Positions 52,627 to 64,000 of a DNA stretch of 64,000 bases are shown here, piece by piece. The notes beneath the pieces were generated by a model that was not told the DNA's origin, did not search any database, and was given only the letters and a program-made list of their open reading frames with translations. Numbering within the stretch: the first letter of the stretch is position 1; every line of letters begins with the position of its first letter. The stretch is from the NCBI RefSeq assembly GCF_043641665.1, contig NC_092187.1, positions 379,501 through 443,500 of the forward strand. The letters are read 5' to 3'. The position numbers and the translations under genes were made by a program. This DNA comes from Enoplosus armatus (lineage: Eukaryota; Chordata; Actinopteri; Centrarchiformes; Enoplosidae).

Positions 52627-52873
52627 GGGGCGGCATGATGGTGCAGTGGTCAGCACAGTCGCCCGGGAGGTAGAGCAGGGTCGGAGGTTCGATCCTTGAC
52701 TCCCCCTGTCATGTTGAAGTGTGCTTGAGCAAGACGCTGATGGAGACCAGCACCTTGCATGGCAGCTCGGTCGCCATCGGTGCGTGAACGGGTGAATGAG
52801 ACTTAACTGTAAAGCACTTTGGTCACCTTGAAGGTTGAAAAGCCTTATATAAGTGAAACCATTTACCATTTAC
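52627..52873 (+). repeat. tRNA-like SINE-type repeat
   Basis: Begins GGGGCGGCATGATGGTGCAG; GATGGTGCAGTGGTCAGCA resembles a pol III A box (T-R-G-Y-N-N-A-R-N-G-G) and GGTTCGATCC, about 40 bp later, a B box. It ends with AAGCACTTTGGTCACCTTGA and CATTTACCATTTAC. This is the text of a very common fish dispersed repeat. It sits in the probable 3' UTR of the MTCL gene. Confidence 0.75.
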
Positions 52874-53548
52874 TTTGGGAGCTACAGTATAAAACTGGAG
52901 AGGAGACATCCGTCACAGCTTGATTGATTAGCACAATAACATTCCAACATGGATCTGAAAACAGCACATCTGGATAACACATCTGCTTAAGTTGCACACT
53001 AGTTTTCAATGTTTCTCCTATTACAGTAGATCCCAAACAGAAGAACTCAAGGACTAATGGTTCTATAAATGAGACCATAAAACTGATCTGAGTGGACCCT
53101 CTACCGTTAATGTTTAGTAGCTAATTTAAACAACAAAAACCTCTCCAGGCCTAGTTAGATGTTTTGTTTAGAACTGTCCCCTGTGTTCGGCCACATATAC
53201 AGGGACATTTTGTGGTATTGTAGCCATGACTTAAATCTTGTAGATGCATGAAAACCTACTTCAAAAGGTGTTACCCTCCAGAGTCTGACTGGAAAATTAT
53301 AGTTTTGGTTTGGTGTTACAGCAGGCAGAAAGTGCCTGTTGATTTCATATTTTTGAGATACTTCTTCACTGATGTCAAGTTTCATCCTTAAACCTTTGAT
53401 GATCATTGATGATCTGAAGAAAACGTGGTTTACAGTCCTACAGCATACTGTCCTGAAATGGTTCAGTTGGGGACACTGATTGGGAACCATTTCTGATTGA
53501 TTGGAAGGTTAACCCATAAACCCATCTACAGATTTCACTTGGCATTGG

Positions 53549-53809
53549 ATAGATATGCACCGATATCACTTTTTTCACTTACTTCAAAGTGCCTCAACCA
53601 TTGGGGTCATGCTACAGAAGCCCAAACCAACACATGAAACATTCCATTTAGCTCTGTTCTGTAGAAAAAGTACAGAAAATTAAGGTGTTTTTCACTGAAT
53701 TTTCATGTTACATGTGACTTTTGGAATCTGACTTCCATAATTAAGAAATGTTTTAATAACAGTAATATATATTGCTGTGATACCCATCAGCTTTATCGGT
53801 GCATCCCTA
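53549..53809. mobile_element. hAT-like MITE
   Basis: The left end reads AGATATGCACCGATATCAC and the reverse complement of the right end GTAGGGATGCACCGATAAAG, an inverted pair of the ATGCACCGAT type seen in hAT ends. About 260 bp, no ORF. No clear 8-bp duplication was found. Confidence 0.6.
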
Positions 53810-56800
53810 CCCTCTATGCTTCATGGCATCTGATATGTTGTGTGTCCAAACTCAAAATGCTCATCATTTTACTTCCTCCTTTCCCTTCACTCTTCTCTCA
53901 CACACAACTTGTGACTCCAGTACGAACCCTATACACATTTTGAAAATATAACATTGTCATGTAAACAACAAGCTAACATCTGTGACTGTCCATCTGCATT
54001 TAGAGTAGTTAAAGCACTGAAAGGAAACTGAAATACATTCATTAATTTTTAAATTTACTTCATTATATATTTTCAAACTTCAACAAAGGTGTTTTACTAA
54101 AATTAAAAATGTATATCCTTTTTACCAACATGGCAGTCAGTTCCAACAAGGGCAGAAATTCTTCGGGGGCCATGGCCACCTTCATGCCCCACCCACACTT
54201 CCCCAGCTGATTTCGCCATTTTGTCCTCTTAGCCTCTTTCCTGTCAATACGGTATTTAGACACCAGTGTCTTTTGTTGAGATTCTGAATTCTTATTGGGC
54301 AACATCAAGTGAAATGCTGTGCACATAACCAGTGGTGGGCTCGAGTTTGAGCCTGGTATAAACCGCTTGAAAACTGGGCTATTTATGACAGTAGTTTGAC
54401 AGTTTCTGATTCTGATTCTAATTCTGTGACACAAATCTAGTCAAAACAGTGGCATAACATACACCACTGATTTACAAACATATTTACAATAAGGTTACCA
54501 TCTGTAATGCTCCTATATTTTATTTGGACCATTAGCTCCATGATACTAACTAACACCAGAAAATTACAACCATATACCTTCTGAATTCAAGTTTCTCTCT
54601 TTCACCGAAGTACAACTAGCTTAATTGCCTTGTTAACTCATCATGAAACACACTTCTAAAACTCCCCGAAACCTCTTACCACTGCTCCAACAAGGGTGGA
54701 AATAAACCCTTAATCCATCGAGTTAGATGTGAGAATATTCTGGCTCTCACATTACACACTATTTCCCCCCCATTGCCTCTCTCTGCCATTGCTGGACTCT
54801 TTGTGCTAACGCTAGCTCGCTGAAGTCTGAGTCTGTTGCTGAGTAGCGAACAACCAGCAATTGGCTGAGTCCAAATGCCCAACCCTACTATACACCTTTG
54901 CTTTGTACCATTAAATCTTTTATTGGCTCAAATCAGTTAATATCATGGATCACGTTAAGTAATTTGGACAGCTAGTCAACTAACAGATCCACTCAGATAG
55001 TATTTTGCTAGTGATAACGTCAACGAGCAAGCTAGCTAAGGTTTGCCAGTCAGCTGTAACTTACCTATACTGCGTGGATCTGGCGTTGGTTGCTTTGTAA
55101 CATTAGCTCATAAAGCGATTTGCAAACAGCAAGCTAGCCAATTTACAAGCCAGATCAGCACCAGGAGTCTGGATGAATTAGCCAATGTTATCCACTCAAG
55201 ACAATATTTTGCTACGTTAGCTATTCGTCCATGTTAGCAAGCAAGTTACGTGGACTTTGTGTTGGATTCTGTGTTTTGGTGGGTGCTGGCCGTTTATTGA
55301 GGTTAGCGGACTCCATTTCTAAGCTAACGTTAGCTAGTGTTGCACACTGTTGACGCTAAAGGGGGGCTGAACATTAAGCTGGAGAGAGGCTCAGGCAAGA
55401 CACTTGGGAGTGTGCTTAACGTCACATCCTTAGGATTTTCCGTCCTGAATCCTTTACATAATCAATACGTGTAAATTGTTACATGTTGTACCTTTAAAAG
55501 AAATATCTGGGAAAGAACTAAAAGACTGAAATGTTACATGGGGACTGACACAAATGCTGTCAAGAGTCTTATTAGAAAACAAAAAATACTGTAAACTGAA
55601 AACAATCATATTTGTAAGGGTTTTTATTCCATTTCTTTCACTTCTCCCTTTGTTTGCCTTGTCAGTCTCTTTCCAATCAATCAACAGATATTCAAAGTGC
55701 CTGTCGGATCGCCTATGAGTCAGCTCACACCGAAACTGGACATAATTGTGACCAGGCTTTACTAAAGCTACAATAAAGTACTGTACCACAGTGGAGGAAG
55801 CACAAAATGGTGTCTCTTCCATTGTTTGTGTATGAGCATCAGTCCAGCGTTTCTCCATCTCTGCACACCATATAATGACTCAGCAGTTTAAAATAGGGCA
55901 TTACAACAGTGCATGTATTTAAGTTACACAGTGCTGGTAGAAAACCAACCAGCTTGAACCAGTCACAGCTTACAGGAAGAGGCTGTCTGATTTTTGACCA
56001 CAATTATTAACAACAGGTTATTTTAGTTAAGCTTGTCTGATTGGTTAAAGACAACAGAAATCATATATCCTCATTAAAATGCCCTAAACAGCTTATAAGT
56101 AGAGTACACATTCTTTCTACATTCCACGACATTTCCATATTTAAAGATTTGTAGTTACACACACAATTAGCAACTGAAGAGAATTAACCTGATGCTGATA
56201 AATATTATGCACTGAACAACAACAAAAGAAAAGTGGAAATGCCGAAAACTCACATTCATCTGGTGCTGTTGGTAATGGTGCAGATAAGGAGGACAGAGTT
56301 TGAGCTTGAGAGTCAGCTCAGTTAAACTGAACATCTCGTTCACAAGCTCACAGGTTCACTTAGCAAAGCAGCTACACTGACCTGTATGTAAACTCGTTTT
56401 TCCCCCAATTGGAAACGATTTTAAGGAGTACTCGATACACAGTACAGAGTGTAAGGCAGGCACTGCAAACTGCAGGCTGGCAGAAGTCCTCTCCACAGTA
56501 ACCACAGTCCAATAATAACTCAGTCGTTCTGCAGTCTGTCCCACCACATACCAGGATGAATGGCAACACCAAAGGAACCATTCATACCCTGATATTAGGT
56601 TTGGCACAGCAAAACTACAGAGTCTGTCATAAGCCATTAATCGTTCATTCTTAAAATCTTTCCACTGCCTATGAAAGATGTAAAGCTGCAACAGATGTCA
56701 GTAACAACAACAATTTTTTTGTTTTAAAATTGTAAAAACTCTACACCTACAAAATAAAAGCACAAACCTAACAAAACAAGTATACTTTTTACAAAATAGA

Positions 56801-57920
56801 CTCTTGAAAATGTAATAATTTACTAAAAATATTGGGACTTTGATCATTTCAAATTTGAGTATAAATATTTAAGCATTGAGAGTTTGTAATTTGAATGTAG
56901 ATCGTAGATAGAAAAATCCTGATGTTGCCCAACTCGACACAGATGACGCAAAAAGTCTTCATCGTGAGAAGGTTTGCCAGATTCTGTTCTACCTCTTACA
57001 CTTTTTACACCATTGCTATACTCTGAGACATGTCATTAAATAAAGAAACGTACGTATCTCTAAGGTAACCGTGCATCAATCTTCTTTACATATTGGATGC
57101 CTGTATACCAGGACCTTAGTCCTTTTGTCATTTAGTCTGTCAATGAGAAGGTCACTTTGTGCCTTTCCTCTACAAAGATGAATGGTTTAATTAAAACTTT
57201 TATTTTTCTACAAATATTTGGCTCTAACTAAGTACAAACTGTATGTCTTAATTTGTTTCCTTGTGGTAGGTGTAGACTGATTTGTGTTTACATTAATCTT
57301 CAATGGTTGCTCTACTACACGGACAATACGTGTTGCAAGCCAATAATCAGTGTCAAGACTAAAAAAGTACGATATTCTTTAGAAATTAGCTTTGCGTCCC
57401 TCTTGTGGTTGAACATTTGGACCATGGTAATGTTTGGGTTAAATGTTTTAGCCAACCTCCAGTCTTAGGCTTTCTGCTGATATTGCAGAGTCGAGGATAG
57501 GCCTGTATTTTAGTCGTTATAAACACTCCAGCACATGTTCAGGTTGTGGATAAAACTGCCACTGCTGCTTTGATGCTGGGTTCATGTCATATTAGTAGAC
57601 GCAAAAAAAATACAGAATAACTAAATAATTATTTTCTTTTACCAATTTGAACACATAAAATAATTGGTTTGTATTACCTTAAAATGTAATAATTATTATT
57701 TAATAATGATTTTTCCTATAACAAACATCAAATGTGACATATCATAATCTGGAAATGTGTATCACTGCTCCTACTGGTTCTTACTACAACCATGACAAAT
57801 TTTCTTGCACATTTTCTTGACTCAAATCTCTCTCTGACTCTGATGCCATTGGTCAGTTCTGTCTCTGCCTCTCCAGTCACTTGTCTGGAAGGTGTTACAT
57901 TCGCACCTCCCCCTCAATAC
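53810..57920. other. No coding gene recognised; possible 3' UTR and repeat scraps
   Basis: 54400-54424 is a TTCTGATTCTGATTCTAATT tail like those of the LINE copies. The 54780-55360 stretch is dotted with GCTAGC/GTTAGC words. AATAAA occurs at about 54703, 55772, 56750 and 57036. No frame here looks like protein. Confidence 0.45.
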
Positions 57921-57987
57921 TAAGGGTCCTCCGATCGATTGGCCTCTATTAAGGTCTCTATAAAGGCTGATCAGAAGAGCCGATCAC

Positions 57988-58395
57988 ATGACAATTTCTC
58001 TATGCGCTGCTGAAACTGCTTCACCGGTCTGGCAGTTCTACCAGGTGTCTGAAAGAGACAATACATTTGCAATTTGCAAGGTGTGTTCCAAGGAAATCCC
58101 TCGCGGAGGAACGCAACCAAAAACTTTAAACACCACGAACCTCATCAGACACTTGAAGGCTGAACTTGAAGAGTTTTCAAAGCTAGCTCAGTTGTCGGTA
58201 ACAGATAACAGTAAAGATTTGAGACGAGACGAGAAACTTGCAACTCCTTGCAATGCGCCGGTCTGCAACGTTCTGAAAGCTGCCAGTTTACACCAACGCG
58301 ATTTAGGCGACAGGGTGTATCGTGTCCTTATCAATGACTCTCTGTACTTCCATTATAACTGCTGGCTTTTCTGGCTTTTTTGGAGCTGGATGTAA
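57988..58395 (+). pseudogene. Truncated hAT transposase: BED zinc finger only
   Basis: 135 codons. SPVWQFYQVSERDNTFAICK then VCSKEIPRGGTQPKT and NTTNLIRHLKAELEEF form a BED-type finger (aromatic W, CxxC, then H). The last ligand, expected as His in the HLKxxH pattern, reads Leu here, so the finger is probably broken. After about residue 70 the protein no longer resembles a transposase. The start codon lies 67 bp inside the left end, as expected for a compact hAT. Confidence 0.78.
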
Positions 58396-58825
58396 TTTGT
58401 AGCGTCTTAAAATATGAACGAGGATAGTGAGACACTTGCTACAGTTTCATTTCCAGTATTGACGAAACGGTGAAAACAAAAGAATAAGAGGGTCGAGAAT
58501 TTGGAGCCGTCCCATGCGTGCTTCAATGTAATACCCAGGGGTTTGTTTTTTTTAACCAGCTGACAGTTTGTAATTAACTTGACCAGCTGACTTTGCTACA
58601 AGCTGATTGGTTGTTGAAACAATTGACGTGCCTTACGGTCTAAAACTAGCCACAAGACTTGAAAAGCTGAGTTGCAAGTGAAGCCTTTTTTTTCTGAACT
58701 GTGCTTAAGAGAGAGAGTTGAATATGTTGCACATGTTGCCTGCCAATAAATAAACAGTTGTCAATTCATGATACGTTCTCATCTCTTAATTTTACTTAAT
58801 ATACAATGTTGTCAAGACTAGTTAA

Positions 58826-59064
58826 AGGCATACTATGTAGGATTTGTCAGCTTGTCAAGTAAAAACAAAGCAATGAATCAGAGAAATGAAACGTTATTTT
58901 CAGATTGTTTCACTGCGGTAACGTTCTAAATCACAAATAAACACGCCCACACCACGCACAAGCGCACACTTTATTCTGTCTGCTGTGGCCTCTCTGCTCA
59001 GCCCTGCCCTCTGTCAAACAGATACAGACTCTTGTTTGTGAGGAAAATCCTACATAGTATGCCT
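58826..59064. mobile_element. TTAA-flanked MITE nested in the hAT remnant
   Basis: Perfect 20-bp terminal inverted repeats, AGGCATACTATGTAGGATTT at 58826 and AAATCCTACATAGTATGCCT ending at 59064, flanked by TTAA on both sides (58822-58825, 59065-59068). TTAA flanks are the hallmark of piggyBac-type insertion. 239 bp, no ORF. (AAAT)n follows. Confidence 0.9.
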
Positions 59065-59193
59065 TTAAATAAATAAATAAATAATGCTACACGATAAATA
59101 GAAGGCTTCAAATAGGCCTCGTGATCGGTATCGGCCAATGCTGTTTCCAGCGATTGGTTATCGGCCCCAAACTTCTCGATCGAAGCACCCTTA

Positions 59194-60203
59194 GTAAAAT
59201 CTAGGCATTGCAGCCGGTGACAGACAGTTTTTACGGGTCACACAGCATCACCAGCCAATGATGATGAGTTCTTACAGGTTGCATGTCACAAACCATTATT
59301 CTCTGTGTTTGTGCCTGTTAGAAAAGCAACATGAATTTTCCAGCCTTTTTAACCCGTTTCCATTCATGTGATTATTACATCCTGACAATATGTACATGAA
59401 TTCTTAGCTGTTCATAACGTTAGCTAAACTATTACCTAGAGACTGCCTGTATATTCGCTTTATATAACCTGCTCTTGTCTTTTTTAATAATGCAACATGC
59501 GTGATTCTTGAGTAAAAGGAGAATGCAGTTAGAGTACCCAGTAAAGAAATGTGTCGCCTTGTATTGCCATTTGAAAAGAAAGGAAATGTTTGTACTCTCT
59601 GTCATTTTTTTTTCTTTGAGAAAAGCTGAATGTCAACAGCTGATCTTAACCAGGTTGCTGTGGAAATATGTAGCTCTCTCCCTTTATAAAGCACACTTGA
59701 GCAATTTTCTGTTATGAAGTTGGTGAAAAACAAAAAAAAAGAACAGAAAATCAGTAAAACGAGAAAATTAGATCCAAGAATTGAGGATTTTTGTTTTTTA
59801 CGACCAATGTAGCTTGTAAAACGAGACATTATAACTGGCTCCTGTTTTCATTGAATTCACAAATAAATGTTTGTTGGAATTTAGCATGGTTTGTTTTCTC
59901 ATCATTTTGTAAAATGGTCATTGTCCTCCCTGTTCATTCCCTTTTTTCCTGTCCTCTCCTGTGTTTTGATTACACAGGCTATTTGCTAGTAGTCAAGCCC
60001 TTGTTGCACAGGTTGGCATAAAAGTTACAAAATGTGTGAGGGAAACAATGTGCTAAGCTGTCAGAGAGTAAACCAGGACCTGGATTGTCTCCCTGGAAGC
60101 AGACCATCCCCACCTCCCTGTGCACCTCCCGAATACCAACATCACCCTGAGAACCAACCTCGCTAGTCATAATTGAATGCTCCTCCAACACCACCTGTGT
60201 CAT
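59194..60203. other. No gene recognised
   Basis: AT-rich; no repeat identified with confidence. Confidence 0.55.
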
Positions 60204-60244
60204 CTCCCCGGGTATCAATAAAGTATTTCTGATTCTGATTCTGA
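60204..60244 (+). mobile_element. LINE 3' tail fragment
   Basis: CCCCGGGTATCAATAAAGTA then TTTCTGATTCTGATTCTGA, as at 505 and 62596. Confidence 0.75.
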
Positions 60245-60968
60245 AGTGTGAAGAACCACTGAAGCCTAAACCTTACTCCCATGGCCCTCCGACGGGCTGC
60301 AAGCCCCTCAACAACAACATGGAATTGGTGAGACAACACCACCCCACCACAGGAGAAATTAGGAGATTGATGGTCAGGAGTCTGGCCAGCTGCAGGCATA
60401 TCCAGGAACTGGATGGAGGCTGATCCTTACAGGACGGCAGTGACGGCCTTGGTGAACAGAATAACCGACTACTTCCAAAGAAAAATGGATCTGAGATTGT
60501 CAGCCATTTTCCGGGTTCACAGTGGCATGAACCCCACTGAAGAGGATTCAGACCTCTAAGATGGAAGCCTGACACATTGGGTGAGAGACTGTCTGAAGGG
60601 AACAGAGAGGCAGCTCTCGTCCGAAGAGGAAGGAATCACAGCGGAGGGATGGCTTCTGACAACCAGGGGAGACAAGAAGGGTGAGAAAACACACATACAC
60701 ACATGATTCTGTGAAATCAGAAATACAAATGGCACAGAAAATATTTCCCAAAGAGTTATCAGTAACTAAACTTTTAGTAGCAGGAAAAAGATGTAGAATT
60801 TCTTGTTGATTCCGGTGTAACAAACTGTGTGTTTGGCATTACGCACCTAAAATAAGCAAATATGAGGAAGAGAAGTGGTGAGGGGAAAATTCACTCTGCC
60901 ACTTTCAATAACTGATCTTTTTTTTGTATAAATTTGATGGCAGGAGACCTGAAGTATGAATTTGACAT
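60245..60968. other. No gene recognised
   Basis: Open frames on the minus strand here (60163-60823) have no recognised motifs; the sequence has a coding-like look but I cannot identify it. Confidence 0.45.
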
Positions 60969-61024
60969 CAGAATCAGAATCAGAAATACTTTATTGATCC
61001 CCGGGGGGGAAATTAGACAATTTG
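60969..61024 (-). mobile_element. LINE 3' tail fragment (reverse)
   Basis: ATCAGAATCAGAATCAGAAA then TACTTTATTGATCCCCGGGG, the reverse complement of the tail at 62596. Confidence 0.75.
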
Positions 61025-61531
61025 GAACATTGTAAGGATTTGTACTGATCAAGGGTTAAAACTGGAACAGGTGGAAACCATGCCGTTTCAGGGTGTGTAT
61101 TTCAACCCACATCCTAAAAAAATACCCATAAATACCGTTATTCATGGGATTTGAAGCCAGATGGTTTCAAATCCCATGATTTCCTTCATCCCATCATCCC
61201 ATCACCTGCACTGACTGATTAGCAGGCAGGGCGGATCATATGCATATTGAGCACTACTGCTTATGTGAAACACACAGGGTCAGATGAATGGCCTGATTGG
61301 CTGTTGCTCATCGTTGCTGCAAAAGCATGGGGGAACATTCAAACTTGCAGAGAAACAGGCAAAAATGAGATGCTGTAGCAGCAGGGCTTAGCATCTCAGG
61401 CAGTGTCGGCCTCAAGAGGGCTAATGGGATATCAAACACTGAATCTTTCAGTCCTGCATGCTGCATCAATTGGAACAAAAAACAGCCATTTGACAGCAGC
61501 ACACATGATGCACTATCACATTGTCTTTGTC

Positions 61532-61608
61532 TTGGCGTTGCAGCGATTAGTGCATGATTGTGCGGCGGTGTGGGAGCTCTGGAGCTCCACTGTCAGGTTG
61601 CATTTCTC
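61532..61608 (-). repeat. Fragment of the GGAGCTCCAGAGCTCC dispersed repeat
   Basis: GGCGGTGTGGGAGCTCTGGA and AGCTCCACTGTCAGGTTGC match the reverse complement of 18701-18782 closely. It breaks off where LINE text begins. Confidence 0.75.
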
Positions 61609-61935
61609 CACATGGTGCGAGCAGAACCACCTACAGCTCAACGTGACAAAGACAAAGGAGCTGACTGTGGATCTGAGGAGGACCAAGGCGCAGATTACCC
61701 CTGTTTCCATCCAGGGGGTCAGTGTGGACATTGGCGAAGAACACTAAGGCCCTCTACAGGAAGGGCCAGGGCGTCTCTATTTTCTGAGGCTGTTGCATGG
61801 ACTCCAACAGACTCAGTAAACTGATCTGCAAGGCCAGTGACGTTGTGGGGGTGGAGCTGGACTCTGGACGGTGGTGTCAGAGAGGAGGATGATGTTATTC
61901 TTTAAATGTAAGTGCAATATATATATATATATATA

Positions 61936-62468
61936 CAGTGCTTAACAAATTTATTAGACCACCTGTCATAAAAATGAGAAAACACAAATATTTTAGAAAT
62001 CTGTCAAAAACTTGTTTCAAACTAACAATTGTATTTATTAGGCAAATAACAAACTGGAACAACTAGATAGTCCTTATTCACATATATTAACCAAAAATCT
62101 TAATATTTTGTATGATCTCCTTTGGCCCTGATAACAGCTTGCATTCTTGCAACCACAAAACAAATTTTTCTGTTCAGGAATGCAAGTAAATAACTGTAAT
62201 TTGGCATCTCAATCAAAAAATAATAATGTGCTTTACTATTTTTTTCTGCTTTTTTGTAAAACCGTAAATTTGAGAATTCATGGATGACAACAATAAATAT
62301 ATTTTAGCATTAAAGATATCATTTTGATTAAAGAGCTTGGCTTGCACCTACTGGTGGATTAACCATTACAGAAACATAAAATATTTTTGTAATCAGCAAT
62401 ACTGTTAATTTAGGCCAGCGGTGGCAAACACCTTACACTGGGTGGTGGTCTAATGAATATATTAAGCA

Positions 62469-62471
<3 letters not shown>
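61936..62471. mobile_element. Tc1/mariner-like element, non-autonomous, nested in LINE
   Basis: Terminal inverted repeats: CAGTGCTTAACAAATTTATT and AGACCACC on the left; the reverse complement of the right end reads CAGTGCTTAATATATTCATT and AGACCACC. TA lies on both sides (61934-61935, 62472-62473), and the insertion is within a (TA)n tract. 536 bp, AT-rich, with no transposase frame left. CTTTGGCCCTGATAACAGCT near 62122 resembles Tc1-type internal text. Confidence 0.88.

Positions 62472-62514
<43 letters not shown>
62472..62514. repeat. (TA)n microsatellite
   Basis: About 20 TA units directly after the mariner-like element; the matching tract on its other side is 61917-61935. Confidence 0.95.
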
Positions 62515-62517
<3 letters not shown>

Positions 62518-62749
62518 ATATCTTATTTTTGTACATACTCTCATTTCTAAATTTATGCTACTCTCTACTCTTGAATTGGAGCACTGGTATAATTTCCCCC
62601 CGGGGATCAATAAAGTATTTCTGATTCTGATTCTCATGGTGGCAGCAGCCAGGAGTACCAGGACCACGATCCACAGGAACCTGCGAGAAGAGAAAGCACA
62701 AAGAAACTCCGGGGAAGATATATAAAGTTGGTAACATGAGACATGAATG

Positions 62750-63160
62750 TGTAAAGATGGAGAGGGAGATGAGGAAAGCTCAGTGCATCATGGGAATTGC
62801 AATAATCCAGCCTAGACATAACAGATGCATGGACTATTTTTTCTGCATCTGTTTGAGACAGGATCTTCCTGATTTTTGCAATGTTAAGTGGGTAAAAAAA
62901 GGCAGTCCTTGAAGGTTGTTTTACGTGAGAGTTAAAGAACATGTCCTAACTCCAAGATTCCTCATGGTGGCACTTGAGGTCAGGGCAATGCCATCTACAG
63001 TAACTATATCTTTAGATAATGTGTTTTGGAGGTGTTTTGGGCCAAGAACAATAACTTTAGTCTTGTCTGAGTTTAACTTCAGATAATTGCAGGTCATCCA
63101 GGTTTTTATGTCCTTAAGTCATGCTTGAAGTATAGCAAACTGATTACTTTAATTTGGCTT
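62750..63160 (-). mobile_element. L2-like LINE RT C-terminal fragment
   Basis: Minus strand: MTCNYLKLNSDKTKVIVLGP, KHLQNTLSKDIVTVDGIALT and, after a frame change, SRTAFFYPLNIAKIRKILSQ then DAEKIVHASVMSRLDYCNS. The DKTKVIVLGP and SRLDYCNS strings are typical of L2-type elements. Only this piece of the RT remains. Confidence 0.8.
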
Positions 63161-64000
63161 GATTGGCTTCCTGGCTTCCCAAAAGGGAAGAACTGTTTAT
63201 GGCCCGGTGAAATTCCTCTGGGTTTGAATAAACCTTTGCCTCAGACTCCCCGACATCTGCAAACTGACTAGCTTGAAAAATGAGTTAGTTACAAAGTTTA
63301 AGTTGAAAAAACCCTCGGTCTTAAATTGGACCACACACTGCTGGTCTTTCTTTCACCCTGGTTGGGTTTGAGAGGAGATGGTGACCAGACCTGGTCACAA
63401 AATTGGAAGCGCATTCAAGATTCAACTAACACTGTGATTGAATTAATATGAGTTAATGATCTAATCAATATGTTGTTTACTCTGCAATACTCAGTGTCTG
63501 TTTCTTGTAGGAATAGTTCATAGGATATCTGTGTGCTGTAGAACGAATGAATTATTCAATAGGTATTTCACGCCCTGCGTACTATTGAACCACACTGCCA
63601 TCTAGTGACCCTAGGTAGTCGGGTCTCTGTAATAATCAGCATGTAACAATGAATGATTTTAATCACTATTCTATTCTGTAACCCAATGTAGTAATGTTAA
63701 TCCCTGTCCACTCCATAATAGCCATGGAAATTGTGCTTCTGACAGTTAAGTAAGTAGGAAGATTTGAATTAACAATACTTAATATGTGAGTTATGTTTTA
63801 AACAAATATACCTGTTGAAAGCGTAGTATGAAATAATGTACGGTTTGTGTTGCAATCACAATCCATTTTGACCACAGTGTTGGGAAGTAATGTGATTTAT
63901 GTGTGTGACAAATTAACATATAGTTTCATTAAAATGTAGAAAACCACGTTTCCCCTTGAACAAAGGAAAGAACAGTTATTCCAAACCAAAGACTTTGGGT
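63161..64000. other. No gene recognised
   Basis: AT-rich, without microsatellite or recognisable coding sequence. Confidence 0.6.

Larger units (their letters stand above)
52277..57050 (+). other. Probable 3' UTR / downstream region of the MTCL gene (end undetermined)
   Basis: No coding exon is recognised after the TGA. No AATAAA occurs close behind the stop; the first candidates on this strand are near 54703, 55772, 56750 and 57036. Family genes often have long 3' UTRs, so any of these could be the real end. The region also contains a SINE-like unit and a hAT-like fragment. Limits are an inference. Confidence 0.35.
57921..59193 (+). mobile_element. hAT element remnant with BED-finger ORF
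   Basis: Ends are inverted repeats: TAAGGGTCCTCCGATCGAT on the left and the reverse complement TAAGGGTGCTTCGATCGAG on the right. Subterminal GATCGG/ATCGGC words recur at both ends. No 8-bp target duplication could be matched. Inside are the start of a transposase ORF and a nested MITE (58826-59064). The catalytic and dimerisation parts of the transposase are missing, so the copy is non-autonomous. Confidence 0.8.
61600..62636 (+). mobile_element. CR1/Rex1-like LINE 3' fragment, interrupted by a mariner-like element
   Basis: Plus strand: STWCEQNHLQLNVTKTKELT then VDLRRTKAQITPVSIQGVSV, then in other frames LYFLRLLHGLQQT and VGVELDSG, the region after RT motif C. The tail at 62596-62636 (GGGGATCAATAAAGTATTTC then TGATTCTGATTCT) closes the element. 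A (TA)n tract and a 536-bp DNA transposon lie between. Confidence 0.8.

Noticed and set aside
54063..54434. Minus-strand frame of 123 codons
   Set aside because: No motif is recognisable and its start is coded by the GATTCT tail of a LINE.
57253..57468. Plus-strand frame of 71 codons with hydrophobic runs
   Set aside because: No splice context, no conserved motif; likely chance in AT-rich sequence.

Overview
The window is vertebrate nuclear DNA, most likely from a ray-finned (teleost) fish. It carries one large intron-rich protein-coding gene on the + strand, GT/AG splice sites and abundant CA/TA microsatellites. It also holds many fish-typical transposable-element remnants: CR1/Rex1-like, L1/Tx1-like and L2-like LINEs, a Ty3/gypsy fragment, hAT and Tc1/mariner pieces, and MITEs. 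I see no bacterial genes, rRNA, tRNA, CRISPR array or operon.

Main gene (12762-52276, +): a 5'-incomplete gene of the MTCL/SOGA family (microtubule cross-linking factor, mtcl1/soga1-like). I assembled 21 coding exons by eye. Every junction is GT...AG with matching phase, and the exons total 4530 bp, giving 1509 residues and a stop. The visible protein starts inside the N-terminal coiled coil, so the initiator exon(s) lie upstream of the window or in a part of 1-12761 that I could not recognise. Family hallmarks are strong: a run of coiled coils, a DLKCQL-type block, a VEEEANLL block, a VEEEAELLRRS block, a NLSDDMKE block, an IGLQTD motif, CCSPKYGSPKLQRR, and a C-terminal CFARPSR tail. By family knowledge the product is a long coiled-coil protein that binds and cross-links microtubules.

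Layout: 1-12761 has no recognised gene; it holds a 5'-truncated LINE (3092-5785, -), an L1-like ORF2 remnant (about 8040-8935, +) and the 5' part of a second LINE (10028-11135, -). From 12762 to 52276 the gene runs through introns packed with TE debris: a foldback element, repeats with GGTGGCGC motifs, LINE pieces at 17.2, 21.9-22.9, 23.75-24.1, 24.2-25.4, 32.5-34.1 and 35.9-36.7 kb, and a gypsy pol relic at 36.8-37.6 kb. From 52277 to the end come a probable 3' UTR (end not fixed), a tRNA-like SINE, a hAT fragment with a BED-finger ORF and a nested TTAA-flanked MITE, a mariner-like element nested in a LINE 3' region, and an L2-like RT piece.

I did not find a novel multi-gene system. The most interesting items are a decayed partial copy of an exon with a 12-bp tandem expansion, an L1 fragment that runs up to a splice acceptor, repeat-borne CTCF-like motifs, an in-frame 78-bp duplication in a LINE RT, and three clear nested transposon insertions.
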